Positions 34,634 to 43,862 of a stretch of DNA of 64,000 nucleotides are shown here, one piece after another (position 1 is the stretch's first letter; each line of letters begins with the position of its first letter). The position numbers were made by a program, and so were the translations under genes. The DNA lies in the NCBI RefSeq assembly GCF_017433805.1, contig NZ_JAFRGN010000027.1, positions 32,957 to 96,956 on the forward strand, given 5' to 3'. Origin of the DNA: Butyrivibrio sp. (lineage in GTDB: Bacteria; Bacillota; Clostridia; Lachnospirales; Lachnospiraceae). Below the pieces are notes generated by a model that saw only the letters and a program-made list of their open reading frames with translations, was not told the origin of the DNA and made no database searches.

Positions 34634-35934
34634 TGAAGAAAATAGCAGTTATCGGCTGCGGTGCGGCCGGAATGATGGCGGCGCTTGCTGCTGCAGAAGG
34701 CAGCGGAAGCGTCACTATTTTTGAAAAGAATGAAAAGCCTGGCAAGAAGATCTATATCACAGGTAAGGGCAGATGTAACGTGACCAATGCCTGTGAGGTA
34801 GAGGATTATTTTAACTACGTTAAAAGAAATCCCAGATTTTTGTACAGTGCAATTTATGATTATGATAATAGGGCAGTTATGGACTTTTTTGAGAACAACG
34901 GCTGCCGTCTCAAGATAGAGCGCGGAGACAGAGTTTTCCCTGTATCTGACCACTCATCCGATATCATCAATACCTTGTACAGGGCAGTTGTTAAGGCTGG
35001 CGTAGATGTACAGTTTGGAACGAAGGTGCTGTCAGTTGAGGCATCTAATGGAGTTGTGTCTGCTGTCACCTATAGTAAGGATGATGATCCTATTACAAGA
35101 GAAGAGTTTGACAGCATCATTGTATGTACAGGCGGAGTTTCTTATCCATCAACAGGATCAACAGGAGATGGATATACTTTTGCTGAGGAACTTGGACACA
35201 GCGTTGTAACACCTCTTCCTTCACTTGTTCCATTTGAGATTAAAGAGGACTGGTGCAAGGACCTGCAGGGCTTATCACTTAGAAATGTGGGCCTTAAGAT
35301 GTTCCTTGAGGCCAAGGATAAGGCTGGTGGCAAAGCTGGAACCGAAGATAACAAGGCGGGTAAGAAAAAGAAAGAAAAGCCAGCATATGATGGCTTTGGA
35401 GAGATGCTCTTTACCCACTTTGGAGTTAGTGGACCTCTTGTTCTCACAGCAAGCTGTCACTATGACCCTTCCAAAACAGCCAGACTTCTTCTTGATCTTA
35501 AGCCTGCTCTTACAGAGGAACAGCTTGATAAGAGGGTATTAAGGGACTTTGAGGAAGGCCTCAATAAATCATTTAAGAATATTCTGGGTGGGCTATTCCC
35601 ATCTAAGCTTATTCCTGTTATGATCAGACTTTCTGGAATTGATCCGGAGAAAAAAGTTAACGAGATCACCAAGGAAGAGAGAAGTTCTTTTGTTAAGCTG
35701 ATCAAGAACCTGCCTATGACAGTGACTGGAACCAGAAGCTTTAACGAAGCTATTATCACCAGAGGCGGAGTCAGCACCAAAGAGATCAATCCATCAACAA
35801 TGGAATCCAAGCTGGTACAGGGGCTTTACTTTGCTGGTGAGGTTATCGACGTTGACACAGAAACCGGAGGCTTTAATCTTCAGGTGGCTTGGTCAACAGG
35901 GCATCTTGCTGGAGCAAGCGCTGCTCAGGAATAA
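34633..35934 (+). CDS. NAD(P)/FAD-dependent oxidoreductase, HI0933/YhiN (BaiN-like) family
   Basis: A 433-residue flavoprotein. The FAD-binding glycine motif IGCGAAGMMAALAAAE is at the N terminus, followed by the family motif GKKIYITGKGRCNVTNA near residue 38, GGVSYPSTGSTGDGY near 165, and the C-terminal FAD motif GLYFAGEVIDVDTETGGFNLQVAWSTG. A Lys/Gly/Glu-rich insertion lies near residues 230-252. Members include the bile-acid reductase BaiN and uncharacterised flavoproteins; the substrate here is unknown. Confidence 0.9.
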   Translation: MKKIAVIGCGAAGMMAALAAAEGSGSVTIFEKNEKPGKKIYITGKGRCNVTNACEVEDYFNYVKRNPRFLYSAIYDYDNRAVMDFFENNGCRLKIERGDRVFPVSDHSSDIINTLYRAVVKAGVDVQFGTKVLSVEASNGVVSAVTYSKDDDPITREEFDSIIVCTGGVSYPSTGSTGDGYTFAEELGHSVVTPLPSLVPFEIKEDWCKDLQGLSLRNVGLKMFLEAKDKAGGKAGTEDNKAGKKKKEKPAYDGFGEMLFTHFGVSGPLVLTASCHYDPSKTARLLLDLKPALTEEQLDKRVLRDFEEGLNKSFKNILGGLFPSKLIPVMIRLSGIDPEKKVNEITKEERSSFVKLIKNLPMTVTGTRSFNEAIITRGGVSTKEINPSTMESKLVQGLYFAGEVIDVDTETGGFNLQVAWSTGHLAGASAAQE

Positions 35935-35962
35935 AAGAAATACCAAAAGGAGTTTATGAAAA

Positions 35963-36625
35963 ATGGGAAATATCGCAATAGATGGACCTGCTGGAGCAGG
36001 TAAGAGCACAATTGCCAAGATGGTAGCCAAGGATCTTGGATTTGTGTACGTTGATACAGGAGCAATGTACAGAGCAATGGCTCTTTATATGCTGAATAAC
36101 GGAGTAAGCGCAGATGATGCTGAGAAGATCAGTGCAACATGCCAGAGCGCTGACATTACTATCAAGTATGAGAACAACGAGCAGGTTGTATATCTTAATG
36201 GCGAAAACGTTAATGGTAAGATCAGAACTGAGGAAGTTGGTAATATGGCTTCTGCCAGCAGCGTAAATGGCGATGTGAGAAAGAAGCTTGTAGAGCTTCA
36301 GCAGAAGCTTGCCAAGACTACAGATGTAGTTATGGATGGAAGAGATATTGGAACAGTAGTACTTCCAGATGCTTCTCTCAAGGTTTATCTCACAGCAAGC
36401 TCCAAGGTAAGAGCAGAGCGCAGATTCAAAGAGCTCACAGCTAAGGGCGTAGAGTGCGATATAAATGTAATTGAACAGGATATCATCGACAGGGATTACA
36501 GAGACATGCACAGAGAGAATTCACCGCTCATGCAGGCTGAGGATGCTGTACTTGTTGATTCTTCTGATATGACTATTCAGGAAGTTGCAGATAAGATAAT
36601 TCAGCTGTATAAAGAAAGAAATTGA
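35963..36625 (+). CDS. cmk: Cytidylate kinase
   Basis: A 220-residue NMP kinase phosphorylating CMP and dCMP. P-loop IDGPAGAGKSTIAK at the N terminus, VDTGAMYRAMALY, the CMP-binding DGRDIGTVVLPDA near residue 127, and LID motif DRDYRDMHRENSPL. It starts the cmk-ispH-S1 group found widely in Clostridia. The ribosome binding site is AAAGGAG. Confidence 0.96.
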   Translation: MGNIAIDGPAGAGKSTIAKMVAKDLGFVYVDTGAMYRAMALYMLNNGVSADDAEKISATCQSADITIKYENNEQVVYLNGENVNGKIRTEEVGNMASASSVNGDVRKKLVELQQKLAKTTDVVMDGRDIGTVVLPDASLKVYLTASSKVRAERRFKELTAKGVECDINVIEQDIIDRDYRDMHRENSPLMQAEDAVLVDSSDMTIQEVADKIIQLYKERN

Positions 36626-36687
36626 TTAATAAAAATCAATTTGTTACAATTCAATTTGGTAATATGATATTTGGAGTAAATAGTAAT

Positions 36688-37575
36688 ATGGAAGTTATAG
36701 TTGCAGAACATGCTGGTTTTTGTTTTGGCGTAACCAAGGCTGTGGACACAGTGTATGAACAGATAGCCAAGGGAACTTCAGGTTATATCTATACTTATGG
36801 CCCGATTATTCATAATGAGACCGTAGTAAGCGATCTTGAGAAAAAGGGCGTCAGGGTTATCAATGATATTGATGAGCTTGAGGAACTGGTGGCTGAAAAT
36901 AAGGATAATTCTAAAAAGCAGCCAGCTGGAACTATTGTGATCAGATCCCATGGTGTCACAAGACAGGTTCAGACTCTTATTGAGAAGACTGGCTTTGATG
37001 TGATCGATGCTACTTGTCCTTTTGTAAAGAGAATCCACAAGGTAGTTGCAGAGGAGAGTCAGAAGGGAAAGAGTATCATAGTTGTAGGCAGCGCCAATCA
37101 TCCAGAGGTTGAAGGTATCGTAAGCTACGGTGATGGAAAAGTTTATGTGATTGATGGTCCCGAAAGTGCAGCAGAATTCGATGAGAACAGGGAACTGGAT
37201 TACACACTCGTGGCCCAGACTACTTTCAACAAGAAGAAATTTCAAGAAACCGTTGAAATCTTCAAAAATAACGGTTACAATATTAATATTGTGAATACTA
37301 TATGCAATGCGACTGATGAACGTCAGACAGAAGCTGAGGAAATTGCATCCAAGGCAGATGCCATGATAGTGATTGGTGGCGCGCACAGTTCGAATTCAAG
37401 GAAACTCTATGAAATCTGCAAGGAGAAATGTGCTGATACATATTTTATTCAGACCCTTGAGGACTTGCATTTAAATTTGACAAAAAATGTCAAGCTCGTA
37501 GGGATTACTGCCGGGGCATCGACCCCAAAGAACATTATCGAGGAGGTTCAGAATTATGTCAGAACAAACTTTTGA
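36688..37575 (+). CDS. ispH: 4-hydroxy-3-methylbut-2-enyl diphosphate reductase
   Basis: A 295-residue iron-sulfur enzyme, last step of the MEP isoprenoid pathway, giving IPP and DMAPP. Cluster-binding cysteines lie in AGFCFGV (about residue 12), DATCPFVK (about 105) and ICNATDERQTE (about 208). The catalytic T-x-x-S/E network includes AQTTFNKKKF. The open frame extends to 36622, but ATG 36688 matches the family start (MEVIVAEHAGFCFGV). Its last 20 bases overlap the S1 gene in another frame. Confidence 0.95.
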   Translation: MEVIVAEHAGFCFGVTKAVDTVYEQIAKGTSGYIYTYGPIIHNETVVSDLEKKGVRVINDIDELEELVAENKDNSKKQPAGTIVIRSHGVTRQVQTLIEKTGFDVIDATCPFVKRIHKVVAEESQKGKSIIVVGSANHPEVEGIVSYGDGKVYVIDGPESAAEFDENRELDYTLVAQTTFNKKKFQETVEIFKNNGYNINIVNTICNATDERQTEAEEIASKADAMIVIGGAHSSNSRKLYEICKEKCADTYFIQTLEDLHLNLTKNVKLVGITAGASTPKNIIEEVQNYVRTNF

Positions 37576-38698
37576 ACAGATGCTTAACGAATCGTTCAAA
37601 ACAATTCACACAGGGGAGGTTGTTGAGGGAACTGTTATTGACGTTAAGCCTGATGAGATAATCCTCAACATCGGATACAAGTCCGATGGTGTTCTTACTA
37701 AGAACGAATACAGCAACGACAATAGTATTGATCTTACAACCGCCGTTAAAGTTGGCGATACAATGGATGTTAAGGTTCTTAAGACCAACGACGCTGACGG
37801 ACAGGTTATTCTTTCATACAAGAGACTTGCTATCGACAGAGGCAACAAGAGAATTGAGGAAGCCTTCAACAATAAGGAAGTTCTTACAGCTAAGGTTGTA
37901 CAGGTACTCGAGGGTGGCCTTACAGTAGTTGTAGATGAAGTTAGAATCTTCATCCCAGCAAGCCTTGTTTCTGATAGCTATGAGAAGGATCTTTCCAAGT
38001 ATCAGGATCAGGAGATTCAGTTCGTTGTAACTGAGTATAATCCTAAGAGACGTAGATATATCGGTAACCGCAAGATGCTCGTTTCAGCTGAGAAGGCTGA
38101 GGCTGCTAAGAAGCTCTTTGATACAATCAAGGCTGGCGACGTAGTTGACGGCGTAGTTAAGAATGTTACAGACTTCGGCGCATTCATCGATCTCGGTGGT
38201 GCTGATGGACTTCTTCACATCTCAGAGATGAGCTGGGGACGTGTTGAGAGCCCTAAGAAGGTCTTCAAGATTGGAGATACAGTTAAGGTTCTTGTTAAGT
38301 CAATCGATGGCAGCAAGATCGCTCTTTCCAGAAAGTTCGATGATGAGAACCCTTGGAAGGATGCTACACAGAAATATGCTGTAGGCAACGTTGTTAAGGG
38401 TAAGGTTGCCAGAATGACAGACTTCGGTGCTTTTGTAGAGCTTGAGCCTGGTATCGATGCACTTCTTCATGTTTCTCAGATCGCTAAGGAACATGTTGAG
38501 AAGCCAGCTGATGTACTCAAGGTTGGCCAGGAAGTAGAAGCTAAGATCGTTGATTTCAACGAGGATGAGAAGAAGATTTCTCTTTCAATCAAGGCTATGT
38601 TCGCTCCTGAGAAGGAAGAGGAAGCTCCTGCAGAGGAAGGCGATGTAGTATCTGTTGATATCGACAAGGTTATCGCTGAGCAGAACGAAGAGAACTAA
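37556..38698 (+). CDS. rpsA: S1 RNA-binding domain protein (ribosomal protein S1 homologue)
   Basis: A 380-residue protein with four S1 domains (about 15-85, 105-170, 190-260 and 275-345). The third and fourth are best conserved: VVKNVTDFGAFIDLGGADGLLHISEMSW and VARMTDFGAFVELEPGIDALLHVSQ, split here by usual S1 loops. An acidic tail follows. It promotes mRNA binding by the ribosome or related RNA functions. GAGGAGG lies inside the ispH coding region, so translation is coupled to ispH. Related Clostridia carry IspH and S1 as one fused protein. Confidence 0.92.
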   Translation: MSEQTFEQMLNESFKTIHTGEVVEGTVIDVKPDEIILNIGYKSDGVLTKNEYSNDNSIDLTTAVKVGDTMDVKVLKTNDADGQVILSYKRLAIDRGNKRIEEAFNNKEVLTAKVVQVLEGGLTVVVDEVRIFIPASLVSDSYEKDLSKYQDQEIQFVVTEYNPKRRRYIGNRKMLVSAEKAEAAKKLFDTIKAGDVVDGVVKNVTDFGAFIDLGGADGLLHISEMSWGRVESPKKVFKIGDTVKVLVKSIDGSKIALSRKFDDENPWKDATQKYAVGNVVKGKVARMTDFGAFVELEPGIDALLHVSQIAKEHVEKPADVLKVGQEVEAKIVDFNEDEKKISLSIKAMFAPEKEEEAPAEEGDVVSVDIDKVIAEQNEEN

Positions 38699-38711
38699 TT
38701 ATATGACTATT

Positions 38712-38746
38712 AAGAGCTGATGGCTTAGGCTATCAGCTCTTTTTTA
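38712..38746 (+). terminator. Intrinsic terminator after S1 gene
   Basis: AAGAGCTGAT / ATCAGCTCTT stem followed by a T run. Confidence 0.9.
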
Positions 38747-38819
38747 TGTCAAATAAAATAAAAATAAAAAATTATAATGCTAGAATATACTTTTTTAAGT
38801 GCATTTAATCTTCACTTAA

Positions 38820-38848
38820 TTGAACGCCCATTTGTATTAAACTAAAAT
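38820..38848 (+). promoter_or_regulatory. Promoter of the DUF342 gene
   Basis: TTGAAC (38820-38825), 17 bases, TAAAAT (38843-38848), about 35 bp before the preferred start codon. Confidence 0.65.
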
Positions 38849-38883
38849 TACATTGGTGGTTTGTGAAAAATATAGGGGTGGTT

Positions 38884-41406
38884 ATGATAGCAAGACAAAT
38901 GACAAATGGGAAAGTTGGAAAAAAGAAGGAGTTCAGCATTTATTCCGGCATTGACTCTTTTGATAAGGATTCTTTTGAACGAGAGGCGCAGCAGCTACTG
39001 GAATTAGGAGTAGATGTTCATAAGTTTAAAAACGAATATAATCCTCTGCAACTTGCAGAAATACGAAAGGGACTTGCTGACAAGTTAGATGTCAGGAAGT
39101 ACCTTAATCCCAAATTATCATGGCTTGATATGGAAGAGATGCGTCTGGAGCTTCGTCAAGGCATTGATATGTCCAAGTATAGGGAAGAGGGTTTTGATAC
39201 ACAGCAGGTATTCCAGATTCGAAAGGGACTTGTTAGTGGCGTAGATGTATCTATCTTTGCAAAAAAGGACTACCTGGCTGAGCAGATGAGAGAGATACGA
39301 AAAGGTCTTGTTGTATCTCCTGATTTTCCTGTTATTTTCTATCTCGACCCGGCATTTGACTATCTGCAGATGAGGGAGATAAGAAAAGGTCTTGAGGCAC
39401 AGCTTGATGTATCTGATTACGCCTATGTTGAAGTACCTTACATGAAGATGCGCGTCATAAGAGAAAGTGCGGAGGATGGACTTTATTTTGAAAAGAACAA
39501 GATCCGCAAATACCCTTATGGAATACTGGATCAGCTCCACAATGCCTTTAAAGAAAATATCAATATAAATCTATATATCCTCAAGGGCTACGACGCTGAG
39601 CAGCTTGAAGAAATCAGTATCAGCCTAAAAGAAGAGCTTGAGATAGAAAGATATATTTCTCCTGAAATGCGTGCGGATGCCATCAGGGAGATAAGGATTG
39701 GACTTGAGAAGGGACTGGTAGTTGCAGAGTATGCAGATTCCAGGTTCAACTGGCAGCAGATGCACGAGATGCGCCTGGGACTTGAGAACCAGATCAATAT
39801 AGCTCCCTACTGCAATCCTTTGTATTGGGCGGATCAGATGCGAGAGATAAGACTTGGCCTCGAGGATGGTCTTGATGTCAGGCTATATTCTTCTCTTATG
39901 TACACTGCTCGTGATATGAGGCGCATCAGAGGACAGCTCCTGTCCGGCGAGTATTACGATAAGAGATTTATCAACGAGTACACTGAAAACGAAGTAGATG
40001 CAGACACTGAGACAGCAAAGCTCCTCAGTGAAATGCTTGCAAGCAAAAAGAATTATCTTTCTGTTGAATGCGGTCAGATGCAGGGATATCTCACACTTCC
40101 AGCGAAATCCAAAAAGAATGTATATACACAGGAGATGGTCCTGAAGTTCCTGGAAAGATGTAATATTAAGTCTGGCATCAATACAGACGCCATCGTAGAG
40201 CTTATCAATCACCCGGGAGAGAAGATACTTGTTGTATCCGGTGTTGATGCAGTAGACGGAACAAATGGCTATTATGAATACTGTTTTGACAAAGAGAATT
40301 CTCATGGATTTATTGAGAATGAGGATGGCACGATAGATTTCTCCAACATGGATTCTATCATCAGGGTAAATGCTGGAAGCGTTGTAGCTGTATATCACAA
40401 GGCTACAGCTGGTACTGATGGAAGAGACATATTTGGTAACGTCATTACTGCCAAAAGAGGTCATGAGATCCCTATCCTGAAGGGAGAAGGATTCATGGTA
40501 ATGAGCGACAGAGTGACCTATGTTGCCAAGTACAAGGGTGCTCTTTCATATTATGAGGGTGAGATCAATATTAGCAAGATGACTGTTATGTCTGAGGTCA
40601 AGCTCACAGACAAGATAGTGAGAGTGGATGGTACTTTACTTGTGACGGGAGATGTGGACTCGGGTTCTGAGATTCATGCAACAGGTGATGTCATAATCAG
40701 CGGACATGTGACAAGTTCTCTGATCACAAGCGGAGGCAACGTTATCATTAAGGGTGGTGCGAACTGTCCTGTCAGAGGTGGAATAGAGGCAGTTGGTGAC
40801 GTATCCGCCAGATACCTTGAGAGAGTCAAGGTCAGCGCCAGAAATGTTTATGCCAATTCTATGGTAAACTGTGAGATCAGTGCCAAGGAGAAGGTTAAGG
40901 TCGTAGGCGCTGATGGCGTTATTTACGGCGGAAATATACAGAGTAGTTTCGGATTTGAAGCTGCAAACGTTGGCAGCAGAGGTGGCACTAAGACAGTTAT
41001 AAACCTCGGTTTGTCTACTGAATTCCAGACCAACTATAGAAATATACAAAAAGACCTCCAGCGTAAAGAGGAAGAGTACAACACTCTTAATACAGAAAAA
41101 GAAAGGCTTCAGGAAATAGGTGCTATTGCCAACAGAGAGCTGATGCAGTGGAAGATCAAGATCAATGCAGCGGCAAGCATTAAGGAACACCAGATAGAGG
41201 AGCTCAAGAAAAAGCTCAAGACCATGGATGTTGCCATAGATAACAGTAACAACGCTACAGCGACTATCACTGATCAGCTGTACAACGGTGTGACCTTTGT
41301 TATGTCAGGTGTTGTTCATAAGATCGAGGCTGACAGAAAGCTGGAAGAAGCTGTGACCCTCAGGATCAATGCACTGGGCGGCGGAATCGAGGAAGTATTA
41401 AACTAA
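38884..41406 (+). CDS. DUF342 (FapA-type) protein with long N-terminal helical repeat domain
   Basis: An 840-residue protein. Residues about 50-360 hold roughly a dozen degenerate 24-25-residue repeats with the core Q-M-R-E-I-R-x-G-L-E-x-G-L-D-V-x-x-Y, which look like a helical solenoid. Residues about 400-700 resemble DUF342/FapA, a right-handed beta-helix rich in short V/I-x-G repeats (VRVDGTLLVTGDVDSGSEIHATGD-like, many GDV and GGN turns). A coiled coil follows at about 715-790. No signal peptide. ATG 38884 follows AGGGG; GTG 38863 is an alternative. FapA relatives regulate flagella or cell-surface assembly; cheR is next. Confidence 0.8.
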   Translation: MIARQMTNGKVGKKKEFSIYSGIDSFDKDSFEREAQQLLELGVDVHKFKNEYNPLQLAEIRKGLADKLDVRKYLNPKLSWLDMEEMRLELRQGIDMSKYREEGFDTQQVFQIRKGLVSGVDVSIFAKKDYLAEQMREIRKGLVVSPDFPVIFYLDPAFDYLQMREIRKGLEAQLDVSDYAYVEVPYMKMRVIRESAEDGLYFEKNKIRKYPYGILDQLHNAFKENININLYILKGYDAEQLEEISISLKEELEIERYISPEMRADAIREIRIGLEKGLVVAEYADSRFNWQQMHEMRLGLENQINIAPYCNPLYWADQMREIRLGLEDGLDVRLYSSLMYTARDMRRIRGQLLSGEYYDKRFINEYTENEVDADTETAKLLSEMLASKKNYLSVECGQMQGYLTLPAKSKKNVYTQEMVLKFLERCNIKSGINTDAIVELINHPGEKILVVSGVDAVDGTNGYYEYCFDKENSHGFIENEDGTIDFSNMDSIIRVNAGSVVAVYHKATAGTDGRDIFGNVITAKRGHEIPILKGEGFMVMSDRVTYVAKYKGALSYYEGEINISKMTVMSEVKLTDKIVRVDGTLLVTGDVDSGSEIHATGDVIISGHVTSSLITSGGNVIIKGGANCPVRGGIEAVGDVSARYLERVKVSARNVYANSMVNCEISAKEKVKVVGADGVIYGGNIQSSFGFEAANVGSRGGTKTVINLGLSTEFQTNYRNIQKDLQRKEEEYNTLNTEKERLQEIGAIANRELMQWKIKINAAASIKEHQIEELKKKLKTMDVAIDNSNNATATITDQLYNGVTFVMSGVVHKIEADRKLEEAVTLRINALGGGIEEVLN

Positions 41407-41535
41407 ACGATATTTTATTTATAATTATTTAATTTTACATACAATCTTCGCTCCATTAAAATATAAGTGTGGCATATGTGCCGATTTTACGGCATTTCGC
41501 CATTGCTTATTACATGATAGGAGGGTAAAGCTTAC

Positions 41536-42318
41536 ATGGAATACGATTATGAGTGGTTTAAAAAGGGTGTCTATGACCTGACCAAGATCGATCTTAATGC
41601 TTACAAAGAAAAGCAGATGAAAAGACGTATCGATACGCTAATCGGTAAGTATGATGTTAAGGGTTATGATGGATTCCTTGCTCTTATCAAGAAAGACAGA
41701 GAGGCGCTTGACTCTTTTGTTACATATCTGACTATCAACGTGTCTGAGTTCTTCAGAAACATGGATCAGTGGAACCTTATGGATAAAGAGATGGTTCCTG
41801 AACTCATGAGTAAGTTTGGTAAGAACTTGAAGATCTGGAGTGCAGCCTGCTCAACAGGTGATGAGCCATATACGATCGTTATGATGCTCAGTAAGCATAT
41901 GCCTCTTAATCAGATCAATGTATATGCAACAGACCTTGATGCAGTTGTTCTGGCTAAGGCTAAGGCAGCTATCTATGATAAAAAAGAGATTGCCAACACT
42001 CCTGAGGAGTTTAAAAAGAAATACTTCACAGAGACTCCTGATGGTAAAATGAAGGTTTCAAGTGAGATTACATCGCGAGTTACCTTTAAACAGGCAGATC
42101 TTTTACGTGATCCTTATCCAAAGGATTGCCATCTTATTGTATGTAGAAACGTGCTTATCTACTTTACAGAGGAAGCCAAGGATGACATTTTCAGAAAATA
42201 TTATGCCAACCTTGTTCCAGGAGGAATCCTCTTTATCGGAAGTACAGAGCAGATCGTAAACTACAAGGATATCGGCTTTGTTCGTAAGAATTCCTTCTAC
42301 TACGAGAAACCACAGTAA
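41536..42318 (+). CDS. cheR: Chemotaxis protein methyltransferase CheR
   Basis: A 260-residue SAM-dependent methyltransferase that modifies glutamates of chemoreceptors. The N-terminal helical domain (about 1-75) ends in LTINVSEFFRNMDQW; the SAM site is IWSAACSTGDEPYTI near residue 98 with YATDLD and the conserved CRNVLIYF near 208. AGGAGGG precedes the ATG. A possible sigma-28 -10 (GCCGAT, 41480) is upstream but the spacing to a TAAA box is wrong. A bidirectional terminator follows. Confidence 0.95.
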   Translation: MEYDYEWFKKGVYDLTKIDLNAYKEKQMKRRIDTLIGKYDVKGYDGFLALIKKDREALDSFVTYLTINVSEFFRNMDQWNLMDKEMVPELMSKFGKNLKIWSAACSTGDEPYTIVMMLSKHMPLNQINVYATDLDAVVLAKAKAAIYDKKEIANTPEEFKKKYFTETPDGKMKVSSEITSRVTFKQADLLRDPYPKDCHLIVCRNVLIYFTEEAKDDIFRKYYANLVPGGILFIGSTEQIVNYKDIGFVRKNSFYYEKPQ

Positions 42319-42334
42319 TAACTAAATGAAAAAT

Positions 42335-42383
42335 AAAGAAGTTTTTCTGAGACCTTGAAAGATCTTGGAAAAACTTCTTTTTA
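42335..42383. terminator. Bidirectional terminator between cheR and the nuclease gene
   Basis: Long stem AAAGAAGTTTTTC / GAAAAACTTCTTT flanked by A- and T-rich ends; the genes converge here. Confidence 0.85.
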
Positions 42384-42398
42384 TTTGCTGTAAATATC

Positions 42399-43583
42399 TT
42401 ATCCCTCAAGAATATGAGCTATAACGTGTGAAGCATATAGACTCATGGCGAAACGGCTCTTTTTCAGATTCTCATTAAGGTCAAAGAAGAAACGTTTGTC
42501 TTTGTAATCCTCTTTAAAGAATGGTGCAAATACCAGATCCCACTCAAGAAGATACTGTCCAGCCTTTTTGGTGTAGCAGTTCTCGGGAGTGGCTTTTTCT
42601 CTGTATGCCTTGTCTACAAATTCAGCAATAGACTTGTGGATAGCCATGTCCTCTTTTGGCAGATAATAATAATCCTTGTAGTTGGAGTAGTAGTACTTGA
42701 GCTCCTGCTCATATAGCGGAACGCGAAGAGTTGCTTCACTTCCGACTATCTTGAAATAACAGTTATCAAGATTTCCACTAAGCGAAGATGGAAGCTCGAA
42801 AGGAAGAGACAGCTTCATGTATACTTCCTGCTTCTGTGTACCATCAAGATCCTTGTAATAGTTGGCCTGAACCTTTCTAGCGCGTACAGGAAGCTCGTAG
42901 TCATAGGCGTTATCATCAATCTCTTCATCGGTCCTGATAGAAACCTTGGGCATATTCTTGAACAGGTTAAAGAACTCCAGATATCGCATCATTGGCAGCA
43001 ATTCGAACATTCCCTTAACATCTTCAAAGTTATGAAGAAGGAGGAGCCTAAGCTTTTCAGGATCTTTATCCTCTACAAATTCCTTGTATACAGGGATGAG
43101 CTTACCACCGTCGTATTTATCCTCTCTGTCTATTCCAAGATAGAGCTCGATAGTCTTTTGCTTGCAGTCAGGAAGGCCCAGTTGTAGTTTGTAGGGTGAT
43201 ATCTTTTTGTACAGGTCAAAAGACTCTACGTTTTCAAATGCATCATTTAATCCATACTTGGAGAATTTCTCCTGAAGAAATGGTATGTCAAAGCGGTTTC
43301 CGTTAAAGTGAACCACATATTTGAAGTCTTTTAACAGAGTCTGGAAATTTATAAGGATTTCTTTTTCATGGTCAATGGATTCTGACATGAACTGGACAAT
43401 ATGCCAGGTATTCCCCTGGCGATATGATACACCAATAAGATACAGATCAGCAGTCTTGGGAGATAAGCCTGTTGTCTCGATATCTATGAAAAGAATCTCG
43501 TCAGGGCGGCAGCCAAGCGCTATATGTAACGATTCTGCAATATGATCATCTGGTAGCTTGAATTCTTCGGTAGTCTTAATCAT
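42399..43583 (-). CDS. RNase H-like exonuclease family protein (YprB-type)
   Basis: A 394-residue protein. Residues about 25-200 form a DEDD-type exonuclease fold: ILFIDIETTGLSP (first acidic pair), VVHFNGNRFDIPFL (second), and an aspartate in LLLHNFEDVKGMFEL. The C-terminal half is unassigned, charged, and ends in a region rich in aromatic residues. YprB-like proteins are thought to act on RNA or DNA ends. Monocistronic, facing cheR. The 279-bp gap to rnfC holds no gene; only AT-rich sequence was seen there. Confidence 0.85.
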   Translation of the reverse strand: MIKTTEEFKLPDDHIAESLHIALGCRPDEILFIDIETTGLSPKTADLYLIGVSYRQGNTWHIVQFMSESIDHEKEILINFQTLLKDFKYVVHFNGNRFDIPFLQEKFSKYGLNDAFENVESFDLYKKISPYKLQLGLPDCKQKTIELYLGIDREDKYDGGKLIPVYKEFVEDKDPEKLRLLLLHNFEDVKGMFELLPMMRYLEFFNLFKNMPKVSIRTDEEIDDNAYDYELPVRARKVQANYYKDLDGTQKQEVYMKLSLPFELPSSLSGNLDNCYFKIVGSEATLRVPLYEQELKYYYSNYKDYYYLPKEDMAIHKSIAEFVDKAYREKATPENCYTKKAGQYLLEWDLVFAPFFKEDYKDKRFFFDLNENLKKSRFAMSLYASHVIAHILEG

Positions 43584-43862
43584 GATATGCTCGCTTTACG
43601 TAGGATTTTTTGCTGCAACTATAACAGAAAAGCCCATAAACACGGGAATATTGCACGCTATATGTATTATATCATCATGCTGGAAAATATTCTTTAGAAA
43701 AAATATCATTACATTATCTTTTTTGTGAGCATTAATGAACAAATATTTGATACATATATGGCATTTTTGGCTAAAAATGGATATACTAAAGATGTTGGGG
43801 AAAATCTTCCTGGATGTTCTATCTGGGATATTTTCAAAAAATAATTGAAAGAAGGGTAGGAA

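Noticed and set aside
39883-41190. Two long minus-strand frames within the DUF342 gene
   Set aside because: Antisense shadows caused by repetitive codon use; no translation signals.
41457-41485. Sigma-28 flagellar promoter upstream of cheR
   Set aside because: GCCGAT is present but the nearest TAAA box is 19 bases away instead of the expected 15.
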